A stretch of DNA of 64,000 nucleotides from Panicum virgatum (GCF_016808335.1 NC_053150.1:30682238-30746237); one strand, 5' to 3'. Shown: positions 33,864-46,846, counted from the stretch's first letter. Translations and numbers: made by a program. Notes: generated from the letters alone by a model not told the origin.

Positions 33864-34542
33864 CTCCTCCTCCTCCTCCGAACTCTGGTCAGGGATCGAA
33901 GCTTCCCGTCAGCACTCTATCACTCGCCAGTTGACTCTCGGTGGTGCAGCGCGGTGGTGGTCGCTTTCTTGTAGAGCGAGAGGGAGAGAGAGCCAGGTGC
34001 GTGGGTGGGTGGGGATAAGAGCGAGAGGAACAGTGGGGAGGAGGGCGTGCAGGCGGCAGCAGAGGCCGCCGCGGCGCCGGCGGTTTGGCGAGACACTCGC
34101 TGTTGGTTTCCCGTGTCAGCCGCAGTCGCGGACAGGGGAGCCGAGTCGGCCGCGAGAGGGACCCGCGGCTGTGAGCCCCCCACTTCCACTCTCGACTGCG
34201 CCGCGGTGCCCGCCCACCGGCGCGGTATGGCGCGCGCTTGTTGTTTTCGCCATGCTCCCTTTCTGTGGGTGGGCTGGTTGGGCGGCCGGCGGCCGGCGGG
34301 TTGGCCGCCTCTTTCTTAACAGAGGGGGCGCGGTTTTGGGACGAGCTGGACTGTCTCGTTTCATTTTCTCAATTTATTTAATGTTCATGGCACTTTTCTA
34401 TTTACTCCTTTTTTTTTGTTCTATGCTAATTTTGCACCTATCATTTGAGCTGTGACGGCTTGATAGCGAAGGACAACAAAGACCATGCTTGGCCGGTGAA
34501 TTTAGTAGCAGCGGTCAGTGCCCCGTACCTTGAGTTTGAGGT
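33864..34542 (-). other. 5' UTR and promoter region of PFP-alpha
   Basis: GC-rich from 33864 to about 34330, as usual around grass transcription starts. A GAGAGGGAGAGAGAG-type block near 33978-33993 may lie in the leader. No clear TATA box identified. Confidence 0.4.
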
Positions 34543-36162
34543 CTGCTCTCGACGTTTTCTCTCATTAATTGAGATACTAGTCCTCGTATTCTAACTTCTC
34601 TCCGTCTGTTTTGCTGCGATTGAGTTTAGTAATTTATAGTTTGGTTTCTGTTTTGTTCTTAGCCATCGAAATCAGTATTCAGCTCTAGATCAGTAACTTC
34701 TATCCATGATACTTGACACCATACAGTGTTGATGAACATGAATTACTGGATTACCGAATCCAAAACATGTATTCTCGGTTACTGAATCCAAGATATGGAT
34801 ACAAGCATTACTATATCATAGAAAATTTTACACGAATGAAAAGAATTACTGAGCATGTGTACTGAATAACTAAATCTATGCATTATTGAATCTACATATG
34901 CATAGGCATTACTGTCTCCATGAAAAAACACTAAACAAAAAAGGATTGCCATGTTACCTTTTTGGGGCAATGAGAAGATGTACTAGTGGAAGATAAGAGG
35001 ATTAGTCGAAGATAAGAGGAGAAGGGTAGCGAGCCCGTGAACTGGTTCTCCTGCTCTCTCGTTTTTCTTTTTTCCTTTAAATTTTCGGTTTAGGGTTCGT
35101 GAAGAATTTTTGTGGGGAATGGAGGTCCTAATCTCCTCATGTTCTCCAGGCATGTAGATTGCATTTCGGAATCAATTTGATGCAAGTTTTCTTTGAGTTC
35201 ATCATGTTCTTGTTTGCTCCCGTCGGTGCTTTGGGTTGATCTCCCTGGTCTCTCAATCTTTTGTGGTTCCGCTTGACACATCTTGTGGCTTATGCCCTTG
35301 TGATCATTTTGTCTAGAGGGGTTCGTGTTTCATGAATTGAGCGAGTAGATCTGATGATTTCTTCACCTACCTGTTCGTTCTCATTTTCCCCTCTTTTCGT
35401 TTCTGTCCGAGTGCAGGAATTTTCGGGGTTCGCAGAGAGTGCGCTGTGAGGCGCCGAGCAGTGTCGCGAGCGGCGGCGCGGTGAGCAGCCGAGGCGGCGG
35501 CGGCGGCGGCGGCAGCAGCAAGCGGCAAGCAGCAGCGCCGGCAGCAGCACTGCAGCGCGCAGCAGGCCGGGGCAAGCGCAGGCGGCCCAAGAGCACGTGA
35601 GGCAGCCCAGCTTGGCACCACCGCTAGCAGGCCGGACCAGGAGCTAGTGCCCCGTATACATAAGGTGAGCAGGATAAGTTTTCTCTTTTTCCTTTCTTTC
35701 TCTAGACAGTTATTTCCTGTTTTAGTTTGTATTAATTAGTTAATTAGTTTCTAATCTTGTTTGGTAGTTAGACTAGCTTTTCATTGGCCTTGTTAATAGT
35801 TCCTTGTCTTTGATCCATTTAGTTTTTCTTTTAGCTCTTTGTGTCAATTAGCTTTGTTAGGGCTATGTTAAAAGGAAAACAAAATAAAAATTAGTTAATT
35901 TGTGTTAGTGCTAGTTAGTTTTATCTTCGGTTTTTTCTAGTTACTTGTTTTACCTGTGCACTAACCCCTTTGCTCAAGCTCTTAAGGTGTTTTCGCTTCA
36001 ATGATGTTTCTCTTAATTGTCTTCATGCGTGTGTGCGTGTGACAGTTTGTTTGAGCCTTTCTGTGTAGAGCTTCCGCGTGTGTGTTCCGGCTTTGTTATA
36101 GGTGTATTTCTAATGCTGGTAGCCGTCCTAAGCTACGTGGTATTGATACTCACCGTTTGAGG
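34543..36162. repeat. Tandem duplication, copy A
   Basis: From CTCTCGAC at 34543 to the CACCGTTTGAGG block near 36162, this segment matches 36231-38218 in order. Shared landmarks are TTAGCCATCGA, GGTTTAGGGTTCGTGAAGAA, GGAATTTTCGGGGTTCGCAG, a GC-rich GCAGCAGC block, CTAGTGCCCCGTATAC and GCTCTTAAGGTGTTTTCGCTT. It looks like a transcribed leader with a telo-box and splice-like sites. No coding gene or transposon type was recognised. Confidence 0.75.
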
Positions 36163-36230
36163 TTGAGATCTGCTATGGCTAGAAGATTGGGGGTGAAAAA
36201 GTTACTGGAATTAGATAAATTATTACTGAA

Positions 36231-38218
36231 GCTCTCGACTTTTTCTCTCATTAATTGAGCTACTAGTCCTCCTATTCTAACTTCTCTCCATCTGTTTTGC
36301 TAAGATCGAGTTTAGTAATTTGTGGTTTGGTTTTTGTTCTGTTCTTAGCCATCGAGATCAGTATTCAGCTCTAGATCAGTAACTTCTATCCATGTGCCTT
36401 GTTTGTTTCGCTAGCGCTACTCGTGCTACAAAAAAAATCTTACATGCATGAAATACTAAATAAAGTTTATTTGTAAAACCTTTTTTCAGATGGGTGTAAC
36501 TTTTCGCCTTTAATCTAATGACGGTAATTAATTGATGATTGGCTACATTAATGCTACAGTAACCAACCTCTAATCATGCGGTCAAATGCTTCGTTAGATT
36601 CGTCTCGCGAAGTAGCGCAGGGGTTGTGGAGTTAGTTTTGTAAAGTGCATTTATTTAGTACCCCTAATTATTGGTCAAATTTGTGCTACGTGTGCTACTG
36701 CTCAAACCAAACAGAGCCACTTGACACCATGCAGTGTTGATGAACATGAGTTACTGGATTACTGAATCCAAACATGTATTCTCGGTTACTGGATCCATGA
36801 TATGTATACAAGCATTACTAGATCATAGAACATCTTACAAATTTAAGAATGAAAAGAATTAATGAGCATGTGTGTAATAACTGAATCTATGCATTATTGA
36901 ATCTACATATGCATAGGCATTACTGTTGTACATGAAAAAAACACTAAATAAAAAGGATTGCCATGTTACTTTTTTGGGGCAATGAGAAGATGTACTAGTG
37001 GTGCCGCCACGGGATCCAGAGGGGCAAAACTGTCTTTTGGCGGAGGATTAGTCGAAGATTAAGAGGAGAAGGGTAGCGAGCCAGTGAACTGGTTCTCCTG
37101 CTCTCTCGTTTTTCTTTTTCCTTTAAATTTTCGGTTTAGGGTTCGTGAAGAATTTTTGTGGGGAATGGAGGTCCTAATCTCCTTATGTTCTCCAGGTACG
37201 CAGATTGCATTTGGGGATCAATTTGGTGCAAATTTGCTTTGAGTTCTTCATGTTCTTGTTTTGCTCCCGTCGGTGTTTTGAGTTGATCTCCCTCGTGTCT
37301 CAATTTTTTGCGATTCCATTTGACACATCTTGTGGTTTATACTTTGTGATCATTTTATCTAGAGAATTTGTGTTTAATGGAATGAGCGAGTAGATCGGTT
37401 GATTTTCAGCTAGCTGTTCGTTCTCGTTTTCCCCTCTTTTCGTTTCTGTCCGAGTGCAGGAATTTTCGGGGTTCGCAGAGTGCGCTGTGAGGCGCCGAGC
37501 AGTGTCGCGGGAGCACGCTGCGGCGGTGCGGTGAGCAGCCGAGGCAGCAGCAAGCAGCGGCGGCGGCGCTAGCAGCAAGCGGCAAGCAGCAGCGCCGGCA
37601 GCAGCAAACGGCAAGCAGCAGGCCGGGGCAAGCGCAGGCGGCCCAAGAGCACGTGAGGCAGCCCAGCTTGGCACCACCGCTAGCAGGCCGGACCAGGAGC
37701 TAGTGCCCCGTATACTTAAGGTGAGCAGGGTAAGTTTTCTTTTTTCCTTTCTTTCTCTAGCCAGTTATTTCCTGTTTTAGTTTGTATTAATTAGTTAATT
37801 AGTTTTTATTGTTGTTTAGTAGTTAGACTAGCTTGTCTTTGTGCCTTGTTAATAGTTCCTTGTATTTGATCCATTTAGTTTTTTCTTTTAGCGCTTTGTG
37901 TCAATTAGGTTTTGTTAGGGATAAGTAAAAGGAAAAGCAAAACAAAATTAGTTACTTTGTGTTAGTGTTAGTTAGTTTTATCTCCGATTTTTTTCTAGCT
38001 ACTTGTTTTACCTTGCACTAACCCCTTTCCTCAAGCTCTTAAGGTGTTTTCGCTTTAATGGTTTTTCTCTTAATTGCCTTTGTGTGTGTGCATGTGAAAG
38101 TTTGTCTGAGCCTTCCTTTGTCGAGCTTCCGCGTGTGTGTTGTGGCTTCATTATTGGGTATTCTTAATGCCGATAGCCATTCTGAGCTACGCGGTATTGA
38201 TACTCGCCGTTTGAGGTG
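36231..38218. repeat. Tandem duplication, copy B
   Basis: Second copy of the preceding unit, offset by about 1.7 kb and in the same orientation. It differs by a MITE insertion (36396-36718), a 40-base insertion near 37005-37045 and many small changes. About 68 unrelated bases separate the copies. Confidence 0.75.
36396..36718. mobile_element. MITE present only in duplication copy B
   Basis: The termini GCCTTGTTTGTTTCG and CAAACCAAACAGAGCC are roughly inverted. The inner TTAGATTCGTCTCGCGA is shared with the MITEs upstream of AGPS. Copy A has the uninterrupted site TATCCATGATACTTGACACC, which fixes the insertion point. No target duplication is obvious. Confidence 0.75.
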
Positions 38219-39700
38219 CATCGGGTGCAATTGGGACTTTTCTCTCCAGTTTCTTGAAATCGGATTTGAGTCTCCCATTCACTCCCCCTCTGATCTCCCG
38301 TGGGATCCCATAAAAGGAAAGACTCATCAGAGAAGAGAAGGGAGGGGCATATTCAATTTTATAACTTTAACCAGATTCTTCAAGACAAAGAAGAAGCATA
38401 TCAATTAATTTGTTCCATTACTTCAGAAAGGTGGATAAATAATGCAAATTATTTCAATACGACAGTAGAGATGTTCAGTGAAACGTCGCTAGTTGCTTAC
38501 AATTTACACAACCACTTGTAGCAAAGGCTTTAATATGCCCTCCTGGTTTTTCTAAGAAAAATAGATTTAATGCATATTTGCCTATTTTAACCAGCCATTC
38601 ATATCCAAGACCTATGAGCGGCAAAGTGTGATCAGATGAGGATCAAAATAAGCAATTTTCAAGTAAGAAGGGTAACCCAAAATTTGATGTAAGCTCCTTG
38701 AGTTCACTATCATGCTAGTCCTGTATGATATCCAACAAACAACAATCCTATACTTTTTTTTTTTGCGGGTGAACAACAATCCTATCCTGATAAAGTGCAG
38801 CCATATGGATAAGCTTAAAACCTGATAACAATTGTTGGGCATACAATAAAAAGATGTGTGAAGATTTTTTTTGCGGGGTTGAAAGATATGTGAATAGTTT
38901 AATAAAAAAAGATATGTGAAGATGTGGTAAGCAGCAGGCACTCCGAAAGTAGTTGGAACAATCAGTAGGTAGACAACCTTAATGCAGCTTAATTATTCAG
39001 AAAAGGATTTCGCATGAGCTGTACAGATTACAGAGTAGGCCACATCCAGAGTAAAACAAAACCATACGTCAAACAAAGAACAGCTTCCATGATACATCAA
39101 CAAATAAGCTGACCAATGAACAGGATCTACGACCCTAATATTTTAGAAAAAAAATGGTAATTAAATAGCTATATTTTAACTTACAGAACGTTGCAGCTAT
39201 ATTTCTAAACAGATTGTACTACCAGATCTGAGCACAATGATTGACATCGTTTTGGTGTTGTCCCGATGCATTTGATGCAACTAAAAATGGTTGTGAGTAA
39301 GACGAACGATAAATTACTTGGTTGAGGGAGGGGAATAGGCAGGCATATCCCTGTCGGATGTTTGCTGGACAAACAACGGGCAGCGCGGCCGAGGCGGGAC
39401 GACAGCGAGATGGAGGTGACCCCTCCCTGTAGCGTCCCGCCTATCACAGACTTTTCTGCATATTTTGTGCTCATTCATACACTTAGATGAATTTTTCAGC
39501 CCATAATCCATCTCGAAATTGCTTTCGATCGGTCACCCACCTCGAAATTGCTTTAGGCCAAGTACGCATAACCTCAGAGTTCTTCGGAAATTGGCTTCTG
39601 AAAAAAACTACAATTTGTTGGTATAAATATTCTATTAAGGTTATTAAATCCTGGACCAAAATATCACTAAGTTTGAGAAGGCGACGCGCTCCTCCAAGCT
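38219..39700. other. Intergenic, nothing recognised
   Basis: AT-rich sequence with short frames on both strands and no convincing domain, RNA gene or repeat boundary. Confidence 0.4.
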
Positions 39701-41014
39701 TAGGCCTGGGCACAATTTCCCAAACACAAAATATCCGAACCCAAACTCGAAATATCCGAAATACCCGAACCTAAAATATCTGATCTCTATTTCGGATAGA
39801 ACTTTGAAAAACCTGAATTTATTTCGATAAATTTGGATATACACCTCCGGTATTCGAATTATCCGAATTTCTGACTAGCCCAAGTTGAATTACGACACGC
39901 AACTCTCTAAACCATCTCAACCTCATCCGCTCCCCACTCCCCACTCCCCAGCCCCAATGCACATGCCACGCCACCCTCCTCAAGATCCCATCTCGTCACT
40001 CCAGACCACCCACCCTCGCCTGCCCTCAGGCCACCGCTTAAGACGCTGCGGGGGCTGCGCTGCAGCGTACAGGCCCCAGCCGCCCCTCGTCAATCGCTGC
40101 GCCCGGCCGCCTGCACAGCAGCCCTGGTCGCCCCTGCGCCCCTTCGTCGACCGCCGCGCCCGCGCTAGCGTCGCCAGCCCCGGCCGCCCGCGCAGTCCGC
40201 CGCACCCCTGTGCCGTAGTCAGGGTTTTATTTCCCAACCGGAAACCGATTACCGCCGCCCTCCGGTACCGGTTTACCGGATCGGTTAGGCCGGTAACCGG
40301 TGGAAACCGGTTGAATTCAAATCTAAATTCAAATAAATTCAAATTTTTCCGTGCAACCGGTTCCGACCGGTTTACCGGCCGGTTTGACCGGTTTACCGGC
40401 CGGTTTTACTGGTTTACCGGTCGGTTTGACCGGTTTGAAATTCAAACGCTCCCGTGCAACCGGTTTACCGGCCGGTTTTACCGGTTTACCGACCGGTTTG
40501 ACCGGTTTACCGGCCGGTTTGACCGGTTTGATCGGGGGGCCTTCATGGGCCGACCCATTTTTTTTCTTTTTCTTTTTTGATTTAACTTTAAATTCTCACA
40601 AACTATACTAAATGAATGAATTTTTGAGAAAATTTGACACCATTAGATTCATCACACCTTGAAGTATTTTTAGGAATTTTTTGGGAATTTTTCATTTTTT
40701 GAATTCAAATTTAAAATTTGAATTTTGGCCGGTTGGGTACCGGCCGGAACCGGAACCGGACCGGACCGGTTTGACCGGTAACCGGTCAAACCGGACCGGT
40801 TCCCACCGGTTAGGTTAACCTTGGCCGCAGTGCCCCAGTCCGTCAGACCCACGCAAGATGACTGCCGGAAATGGAAATTCGGGTAATAGGAGATTACCCA
40901 TATCCGAACCCGAATTTTTTGGTACTCTCTTTTTCGGATAAATTTCGGATAGCATTTTTGATTGCCCGAATTATTTGACCCGAAATACCCGAATTACCCA
41001 AATGCCCAGACCTA
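39701..41014. mobile_element. hAT-type element with CCGAA motif arrays
   Basis: The ends TAGGCCTGGGCA and TGCCCAGACCTA are inverted repeats. They are flanked by TCCAAGCT (39693-39700) and TCCACGCT (41015-41022), an 8-bp duplication with one mismatch. Both ends are packed with CCCGAA/TATCCGAA motifs. The interior holds a GC-rich segment and a nested second hAT-type element (40220-40823). Confidence 0.8.
40220..40823. mobile_element. hAT-type element with ACCGGTTT motif arrays, nested
   Basis: Begins CAGGGTTTTA and ends TTAACCTTG. It is flanked by GCCGTAGT (40212-40219) and GCCGCAGT (40824-40831), an 8-bp duplication with one mismatch. The sequence between is dominated by iterated CCGGTTTGACCGGTTTACCGG-type units around a T-rich centre. 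A related copy in the opposite orientation lies at 45353-45926. The long frame through it, with repeated [11 protein letters not shown] residues, is a by-product of the motif array. Confidence 0.8.
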
Positions 41015-41022
41015 TCCACGCT

Positions 41023-42052
41023 AGTTCCCAAAAAACAGACGGCCGTCGGGAACTGACGCGTGCCTCGTCACCGCAGACGCCCGAGGAGCAAGCGGGGGCC
41101 GTGGCTGTCGGGGAGGCACCGATGGTGGAGCAGGAGGAGGAGGAGGCCGCCTCCATTTGCTAATCGAGATGGAGTCTAAGCCAGAGCCCCAAAAGGCGAA
41201 GCACCCCTCCCTACCGGTTCCCAAGGAGCAGGCAGCCACCAAGGCCGCCGGGGAGGCGGCGTGCGCCTCGCCACTAGCGCCCGAGGAGCAAGCGGGGTCA
41301 CGGCCACCAAGGAGGCGTCGAGGGTGGAGCATGAGGAGGAGGAGGATGTGCTCACCAACGAGCAGCCATGGGAGGTGGCTGCGACCCGTTGGATCCACGC
41401 AGCTCGTGCTGTGCGGATGGGTGAGGGGTGGGGAGGAGAGCCTGGGAGGAGAGGGGAGGCGGCGGTAGGGAGCAAGTGAAAGAGGGAGAGGGCGGCGAGG
41501 AATCGGGAAGGAGAGGGGGTTTAGGGTTGGGATCTGAGGGAGGGGATTATTGCAAAAGTGCCTAGAAATTGTAAGGGCCCAAGCATTATTCTATTTCTCC
41601 TTCTTTATATCAAAATAAATATTATTTTGAGGATCTTTGTGATAAATATATGAATGTGGGTACTGTACCATCGGGACGAGCTAGGTCTTTCCGTGATTTT
41701 TAGAAAATTGGAGAACTTTTTTTTGCCAAAGCGTAGACTTAAAGTGTCCTCTTTTTCACGTGAAGTGCAGAGGTGAGGGTAAACGGGGTGACTTTTAATC
41801 ATTCCAATTGCCGTAATCAGCCTTGTTTTTTTGGTAAAAAATAATATAGCTAGATACATCTATATATATCATTTATAAACATCACACCACACAAGGCCAA
41901 CCAACAAACAAACCAAAACCTCTTTCGGCAACATATATACGTTTACACAAGATTAGGTGCTTCTCCTGCTGCCATTTCATGAACAATGGTACCATCTATT
42001 GCATGGCCTTTTCTCAACAATGTGGTCGACTGAAACGCTGCTGTATATGGCC
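41023..42052. other. Intergenic between the hAT nest and 4CL
   Basis: The first 450 bases are GC-rich with several broken frames (Glu/Ala-rich) and no recognisable domain. The rest is AT-rich and includes the 4CL 3' UTR from about 41900. Confidence 0.4.
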
Positions 42053-45000
42053 TCAGTGGACGCCTGCGGCGAGCCTGGCTCTCAAGTCCTTCCTTAGGAT
42101 CTTGCCTGAAGGGTTCTTGGGGATGGAGTCGGTGAAAAAGACCTTGTGGATCTTCTTGTAGAAAACCACCTGCAGGGCAGCATGGTGTGAGATTTCAGTC
42201 ATGAGCTGGAGTTCTTTAATTATTTGTAAGAGCTTGTGCGACCGTGTTCGGGTTTTAGTACTGTCACTTTTTTTGAAACAAAAACGAGTACTAACTGTTC
42301 CTGAACAAATGCAGATGAATTCTAGTTTTGTGTAACAGGGAAAAAACATAAGAAACATGGTATTGCTTTTACCTCCTTGGCAACAAATTGCTTGATCTCA
42401 TCCTCGGTGAGTTGAGACCCTTCTGTCCGCACGATGAAGGCGACCGGGATTTCACCGGTGAGATCATCCTTCATTCTGAAAGAAGAGACCAGAGAGATGT
42501 CAGAATTCAATCCAAGAAATTGGCAGCAGCGCATAGTGGTGGTTTGGCTCCATCTGGACTTGTCATCATATCGATCAACAACGACTTACGATACGACGGC
42601 GGCGTCCTTGATCTCCGGGTGCGTGATGAGGAGGGCCTCAAGCTCCGCAGGCGGTACCTGGAACCCCTTGTACTTGATGATCTCCTTGAGCCTGTCGACG
42701 ATGAAGATCTCGTCGTCGTCGTCAACGTAGCCGATGTCCCCGGTGTGCAGCCAGCCGTCCTTGTCGATGGTGTTCTTCGTGGACTCGGGGTCGTTCAGGT
42801 AACCTGAATGATTGACGACAGTGCATCAAAGGTTTGGTCAGTTACTTTGAAAGAACCTTTATCATTGGAGCTCTGAGCAACACAACAGATTCAGCAATGG
42901 CAGAAACTGCCAGGCAATTCAGAGGTAGAGAGAAAGCAAGATGTCGCCGAAACGTTTGGTCAGGCAGACTGTTCAGAGAGAGAAAGGCTGGCTGCTGGCT
43001 TTGACAAGTCAACCATGATGCGCCTGCTCACCCAACCGGAGCTTTCCTTCTCTGAACCGCGCGATGGATCACCAAACATTTTTCAGGTTGGAGCGCCGCA
43101 TGCCGTCCTCACGCTCGAACGCCAAGCACCAACTAATCAACAATCATGCCTAGTGCATGTGTTCAACAGTTGCTATTAGGTACACCGCGCGAGCACCTAA
43201 CCGACTGTCGTTCGAAAGCTCAGCAGAAAAGTTTCAGGGAAAAGAAAAGGGAAAGAAATCTCTGCACAAAAGCTGAGCTGGCTACTCTGCATCTATCCTC
43301 GACCGACTGCTGGATCCTCAATCCACAGCCATCGACGGACCCGTGCGGTTTCGTGGCCGGGCAATGGCGACGCGTATCGACGAGTTGCGAGCATGGGCGT
43401 CGAGGTCGACGGCGCAGCATGCCCGCGCGGAGCTAGGCCGGCGGCACCGGACATTGGCTGGCTTCCAAGGTCACGGTCGGTCAGGCCACACCTAACGAAC
43501 TTGGGCTTGGTCCACACCACCACCATCCCTGGCCATCTCTCTCGCGCCAAAATTTGGCTTCCCAACTACTACTACTCATCAATGGCACATTGGCACGTCC
43601 CAAAATTTGAAGGAAAAAAAAATCAAGGGAACCCTACCAAGGAGATCGAGCACCTTGTTCATCCATCATGTGATGGTCATCACATGCCTTTCGCAAAGAC
43701 AAGAAGAAGATGACCCATTTGGGACTTGGATTCCGCAATCTTGTCATGGCGATGATGACTTGTTCCAGCAGGCCACTTGCCGGCTACTCGCCAGCCATCA
43801 TCGCAAATTGTGGGTGCCCGCAGATGCGTGCGGCGCGCGAGACGTGCGGTGGAGACGGGAATTCTTTGTCCAAACCAATCGTTGGGCTTGGGAACTTGGA
43901 CAAAAGGTCTCCAACTAGCCAGCTAGCGTGAACACGACCTTGCACGCCGCGACTTTTCTGCTTTGTTCGGCGGCCGAATTTTCACCCCTGTGACTCACCG
44001 GATATCAATCATAATATCGAACTCTATTGATGTCGTTCCCAGAAAACGTCAATAAAACAATAGTCATTCAAATGAAAACTACCGTAGGTAAAAGGTGATT
44101 TGGATCTCTCCTAAACCTTTCTTTAAGTAAGAAAGTAAGATTCCTCCTAAACCTCAAGACGACGGTTCGTGGGGTCAAATTATAAGGCTTGAACTTCTAA
44201 TGGCAAATGCACATGGAACTGGTCACCAAGAATTTTTGGTGGCCCCTACCCCCTAATCATCATCCTAGTGCTCACCCACAATTCAGACAGCAATAGTTTA
44301 TTTTTAGGTGATCGTCGCGTGGCCTAAATCGCAAAGACCAAACGTGGTTAGTTACAACCTAAGTACCACCAGCATTGTAGGAGGTTTGTCCACATCATCA
44401 CCAAGCTTTCTCCCCCAAGCAAAGGACAACTCGTACGTGCTCCACTAGTTTGGCAACACAGCCGGGCCCACACGCGCTGTCGGCACCAGCAGCACGTGGG
44501 CCCAAATGACAGTGCCAATGCAAGTGCCAGGTCAGCGTTTTATGGCGTGGTGTGGCAGCTAAACGTACGGTAACAACGGCATGAAGCTAAGTGAGGCTTC
44601 GTTCCAAGCATATGCATGTATCCAAGTACTAGTCCAAATGTGCACGTGCAAGTACCTTTCATGATCTGCTCGCCGCGGATGCAGATCTCGCCGGGCTGGT
44701 TCCGGCCCAGGGCGGCGCCGGTGTCGGGGTCGACGATCTTGAGCTCGGCGTTGCGCACCACGGTGCCGCACGACCCGGACTTGACCTGGAACGGCTCCTT
44801 GGCGAAGGCCAGGCACATGGCCAGCACGGGCCCGGCCTCCGTCATCCCGTAGCCCTGGCCGAGCACGGCGTTGGGGATCTTGGCCATGAAGGCGTCCTGG
44901 AGGTCCTTGCCCATGGGCGCGGCGCCAGACATGACCATGCGGATGGAGGCGAGGTCGGCGGCGGTGACCCGGGGGCTCTTGGCGATCTCCACCACGATGG

Positions 45001-46155
45001 GCGGCACGAAGGGCGCGATGGTGATGCCGTGCGCGCGCACCAGGTCCACGAGCGCGCCCAGGTCGAACTTGCGCATGATCACGATGGCGCAGCCGGCGCG
45101 GAGCCCCGCCAGGAGCACCGAGTTGAGCGAGTAGATGTGGAACAGCGGCAGCAGGCACAGCACCACGTCGTCCGTGCGGAAGTTCAGGTTCGGGTTCTCG
45201 CCGTCAACCTTTTGTTTTCACATAAAAAAATAGGGGAGAGATCGATCAGTTAGCAATTCAGAAGCAATCGCATCATTAATTTCTTCAAAGAAAAATTATG
45301 GTTTGGTTGACTGGTTGTTCGGTGGAGTGGAGGCCTGGGGGCGTGATGTGGGCAGGGTTAAAAAAACCGGCCGGAACCGGTCCGGTACCGCGGTTACCGG
45401 TCTAACCGGCCCGGACCGGTTCCGGTTCCGGCCGGTTTCAAACCGGCCCAAATTTAAATTTTAAATTTGAATTCCAAAAAATGGAAAAAATCTCAAAAAA
45501 TTCCTAAAAATACTTCAAGGTGCAACGAATCTAATGGTGTCAAATTTTCTCAAAAATTCGTTCATTTAGTATAGTTTGCGGGGAGTTGAAGTTAAATCAA
45601 AAAAGAAAAAGAAAAAAATGGGCCGGCCCATTAAGGCCCACCAGGCAAACCGGTAAAACCGGCCGGTAAACCGGTTGCACGGGAGCTTTTGAATTTGGAT
45701 TCGAATTCAAACCGGTCAAACCGACCGGTAAACCGGTAAAACCGGCCGGTAAACCGGTCAAACCGGCCGGTAAACCGGTCGGAACCGGTTGCACGGGAGT
45801 TTTTGAATTTATTTGAATTTGGATTTGAATTCAACCGGTTTTCACCGGTTACCGGTCCAACCGGTCCGGTAAACCGGAACCGGTGGCCGGCGGTTTGGGA
45901 TAACCGGTCGGGATAAAAAAACCCTGTGCGTGCTGGCGCGCAAGCCAACAATTTGACGAAGCGCCGGGCGTAGAATGCCGAATGGATCCATGGCATTATT
46001 TATGACAAGCTTAGCTTGTCGGGGCCTGGCGAAGCGGGAACGAACGAATGTTCCTTCCTCGGCCGTGCTGACAGGTGGGTCCAGCTGGCCGACGCGGATG
46101 TCATGTCACCCTGTCCTCGGCGAGCAAGCCAAGCTCTGCCGGGCCACCGACAGGC

Positions 46156-46191
<36 letters not shown>

Positions 46192-46846
46192 AATCGAATG
46201 GCACCTGCTGCGCGACACTGGTGATGAGGCTGCGGTGTGTGAGCATGACGCCCTTCGGGAGGCCGGTGGTTCCGGAGGAGTAGGGCAGCGCGACGACGTC
46301 GTCGGGGTGGATGTCGGCGTCGGCCTCCAGCTCCTCCGCCGCGATGACCTCGACGAACTCGGCACACCCGTCGAAGCGTCCGTCCACGGTGACCACGGGG
46401 ATGCCCCGCGCGGCCGCGAACTCCCGCACCTTGTCCACGGCGCAGGCCTCGGTGACGATGAGCTTGGCGCCGGCCGCCTCCGCCTGCCGGTGGATCTCGT
46501 GCGGCGTGTAGAACGGGTTCGCCGTGGTGGTGGCGGCGCCCAGCCGCGCCGCGCCCAGGAACGCGAAGGCGAACTCGGGGCAGTTGCGGAGCAGGCTCAT
46601 CACCACGTCGCCCTTGCCCACGCCCATCCGCCGGAGCCCCGCCGCGGCGCGCCGCGACAGCGACTCCACCTCCGCGTAGGTGTAGGACGCGCCGGTCTGC
46701 CCGTCGATCAGGCAGGGCCGCCCCGCCACCTCGGGCATCTTGCCGAAGCAGTACGCGTGCAGCGGCTGGCTGTTGTTGATCTCGATGTCCGGCAGCTTCG
46801 ACCGGAACACCACCTCCGCCGCCGCCGACTCGTCCACGGAACCCAT
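42053..46846 (-). CDS. 4CL: 4-coumarate:CoA ligase
   Basis: It activates hydroxycinnamic acids to CoA esters with ATP, the branch point to lignin and flavonoids, in the cytosol. Five exons on the minus strand (46846-46205, 45208-44656, 42803-42590, 42475-42373, 42169-42053) join in frame to 542 residues. AMP-binding Box [11 protein letters not shown] is at 190-199 and Box II GEICIRG at 387-393. [13 protein letters not shown] and the C-terminal [11 protein letters not shown] with its catalytic Lys are present. The start gives [20 protein letters not shown], typical of class I grass 4CLs; a TTG start 15 bases earlier was rejected. The frame is intact. Intron 1 carries a hAT-type element and a GA microsatellite, and intron 2 is 1.85 kb. 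The upstream region has a TATA box and AC elements. The sequence resembles rice 4CL3, but the paralogue number is not certain. Confidence 0.95.
45353..45926. mobile_element. hAT-type element with ACCGGTTT motif arrays in 4CL intron 1
   Basis: Begins CAGGGTTAAAAAAACCGG and ends CGGGATAAAAAAACCCTG. It is filled with CCGGTTT/AAACCGG units and has the same AT-rich core as 40220-40823 in reverse orientation (for example TCAAATTTTCTCAAAAATTC). No clean 8-bp duplication was found. It lies wholly within the intron, about 145 bases from exon 2. Confidence 0.75.
46159..46188. repeat. GA microsatellite in 4CL intron 1
   Basis: About 14 to 15 GA units, 17 bases into the intron after the 5' splice site of exon 1. 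Confidence 0.9.

Noticed and set aside
39885..40611. 231-codon frame with repeated [11 protein letters not shown] and an 86-codon frame with [13 protein letters not shown] repeats
   Set aside because: These repeat peptides are translations of the ACCGGTTT motif array of a hAT-type element; the same pattern appears in the other copy.
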